A stretch of DNA of 64,000 bases. Origin: Melastoma dodecandrum (Eukaryota; Streptophyta; Magnoliopsida; Myrtales; Melastomataceae). The notes beneath the pieces were generated by a model that worked only from the letters and a program-made list of their open reading frames with translations, was not told where the DNA came from and made no database searches. The stretch lies in assembly GCA_029817715.1 (NCBI GenBank), contig JARUPY010000473.1, forward strand, positions 4,526,001 to 4,590,000, read 5' to 3'. Of the stretch, positions 62,377 to 64,000 are shown piece by piece. The first letter of the stretch is position 1; the number at the start of each line of letters is the position of its first letter. The translations under genes were made by a program, and so were the position numbers.

Positions 62377-63966
62377 CTATTCCTGGGAGGGCGCCCCAGG
62401 CTGTGTCTCCTCGAGCGGAACGTATACATACGGCGCCTTGGGCCTCCGAGGATTTATCATTGTGAAGCCGTCCGGTAATGCTGTAGTTGCTGACACCGGA
62501 CGAATCCCCCTGTTGGGCTGACTTCGGCCCTGGTTTTGACCTCGACCTTGGCTTCGTCCTTGGCCGGCGTGCACCACGTTGATATGTTCTGTAGGTGCTG
62601 CCTCGCATTCGTACATGTGGATTTCTTCTTCTCGGTTGGTCAGTGGCGAGAAGGAGTTAGCACCGACATAGTTCACGTGTTCAGGCAAAGGATTGCTCTT
62701 GACGTTAGGAGTGGTGGCTGGTGCAGCGAAGGTGATGACGCCATCGTCCAGCAAATTCTGCATTTTGAAGCGGAGGGCGATGCAATCCTTGGTGTCATGC
62801 CCCAGCACCCTAGAATGGTACTGACAATCCGCCTTGGGGTTGTAGCCAATAGAAGAGGGTTTGGTTGCCTTGGCCTCCACGGGCTTGATGAAGCCCATGT
62901 CTCTCAGTCGAACGAACATGACGTCTAACGGGTCAGGAGTGGGGGTAAGGTCTTCCAACCTGCGCTTTGGGCGTTCCTGTTAAGCCGGCCTCGGTTGGGA
63001 GTATCATCACGGGTGCGGGAGCTCTGGGGCGAGCAGTGACGGGCGCTGGTGGCCTGGCAGCTGCCGCCACGTACGACCTTAGCGCATACGTAGTAGGGGG
63101 TGGTGTAGCCCTCATGGATTGCCTACTGTGTTCGGCGGTTGCAATGAGCTCCTTGGGCTTTGGCTTGGCCGTCTGCTTTGGCGGTGCGGCCGGGATGAGG
63201 CCATCTCTGCTGGTATCATCGAGCTGGCTGGCGGCAATGACTGCTTGGGCGAATGTGAGCGGTGCCCGCCCGCCGATCATGAACGGTCCATATTCGCGCG
63301 GCAGCAGCTGTAGGAATTCAGTGATGAGATCTCGCTCCTGCATGGGGGGCTTGATCTGCGCAGCCATCTCCCGAAAACGGTGCGCGAAGGTCTTAATTGA
63401 CTCTCCCCGGAACCTCCGCAGCTTGCGGATGTCAGACAGCGTTGGTGTCATCTCGACGTTAAAGCTATAATAATTCAAGAAATCAAGCTCCAACTCCTTG
63501 AACGTGGCGAACTGCCTCAAGTCCTTGGAATAGTACCACTGGAGCGCCGACTCCGCCAGGCTTTCTTGAAACATGGTGATGCGGAGCTTGTCATCTGCCG
63601 GATAGACCGACATCTTGTGGCAAAAATGTTTGAGGTGCAGTTCGGGACATCCGGTGCCCTTGAACTTATCGAACTCCGGGGGCTTGAATTTAGGGGGGAC
63701 CTGAAAGTGGGGAACTTGGAAGTCGTTGTACTCCCATGTTCGCGCCTGGTATCTTGGAGGGCGTTAATGCATTCTTCGAGCCTCGCAATGTGTTTGGCCT
63801 CGGCTTCCCGCATTGATGATATCTTGGCTTCGAGCCTTGTCTCGAAGGAGCTCATCTGTCCCCTTTCTCCCAACAACTCATCTACTATGGTCGCGTTGCG
63901 GGTCCTTGGACTAGGCGGGGTCGGCCCTGCATGTGGGGCCGAGGGACCAGCGGTGGATTGTAGCAC
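62377..63966 (-). pseudogene. Tat element gag
   Basis: The retrotransposon gag core lies in 63613-62933 (ESLAESALQWYYSKD, FKELELDFLNYYSFN, KLRRFRGESIKTFAHRFREMA, LLPREYGPFMI). The upstream part (63966-63517) with a predicted coiled coil is in another frame. Downstream a frame change near 62935 leads into 62958-62377 with CQYHSRVLGHDTKDCIALRFKMQNLLDDG, the histidine/cysteine block of this lineage. At least two frameshifts are visible. Confidence 0.8.
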
Positions 63967-64000
63967 TCCATAGTTGACAACTGGAGCGCTGACAGGAAAG

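Larger units (their letters stand above)
56981..64000 (-). mobile_element. Ty3/Gypsy retrotransposon of the Tat lineage, running off the right end
   Basis: On the minus strand the order is gag, protease, G-patch region, reverse transcriptase, RNase H, a second archaeal-type RNase H, and integrase, ending at a TAG at 56981-56983. The dual RNase H and the G-patch block (FLRHGYQPGQGLGARGQG) are hallmarks of the Tat/Retand/Ogre group. Several nonsense and frameshift changes show it is inactive. No 3' LTR is seen after integrase; the polygalacturonase remnant starts immediately, so the left end was lost. The 5' LTR should lie beyond 64000. Confidence 0.9.

Overview
This is nuclear DNA of a flowering plant, very probably a eudicot. 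Genes have GT-AG introns, the proteins match plant-only families (B-box/miP1, XTH, NPH3/BTB, cysteine-rich receptor kinase), a eukaryotic class II tRNA-Ser is present, and about half of the window is plant transposable-element sequence. No species can be named from the sequence alone.

Region 1-36.5 kb is a gene-bearing arm. In order it holds a leucine-rich-repeat protein of the outer-arm-dynein-light-chain-like family (-), a single-B-box protein of the BBX28/29 type (+), tRNA-Ser(UGA) (-), a PBP1/KRP1-type single EF-hand protein (+), an XTH9-type xyloglucan endotransglucosylase (-), an NPH3/BTB protein of the At3g22104 type (-), a broken GRAS gene (-), a MULE DNA transposon, a small protein of unknown function (+), ribosomal protein uS15/RPS13 (+) and a DUF26 receptor-like kinase (-). 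Exons were assembled by hand from splice sites and reading phase. All listed genes close in frame.

Region 36.5-64 kb is mostly repeats. It contains a GC-rich island, a degenerate tandem array, a truncated Copia element with an unusual palindromic LTR, fragments of a chromovirus, an Athila-like LTR and a second Copia, a polygalacturonase remnant, and a large Tat-lineage Ty3/Gypsy element running off the right end. One intact gene sits in this sea of repeats: a 116-residue B-box microprotein of the miP1 (BBX30/31) type at 50.1 kb.

Functional themes: the BBX28/29-like protein and the miP1 microprotein belong to the small BBX group that tunes light, flowering and HY5/CONSTANS signalling. The PBP1-like protein is tied to calcium and auxin (PINOID) signalling, and the NPH3-like protein to CUL3 ubiquitin ligase and phototropin-type signalling. 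The XTH acts in wall loosening. The most notable structures are the inverted-repeat LTR at 47.4-48.7 kb, the MULE with foldback ends at 25.5-30.0 kb, the GRAS gene split by what looks like a solo LTR at 22.7-24.6 kb, and the BBX-PBP1 neighbour pair, which recalls Arabidopsis gene order.
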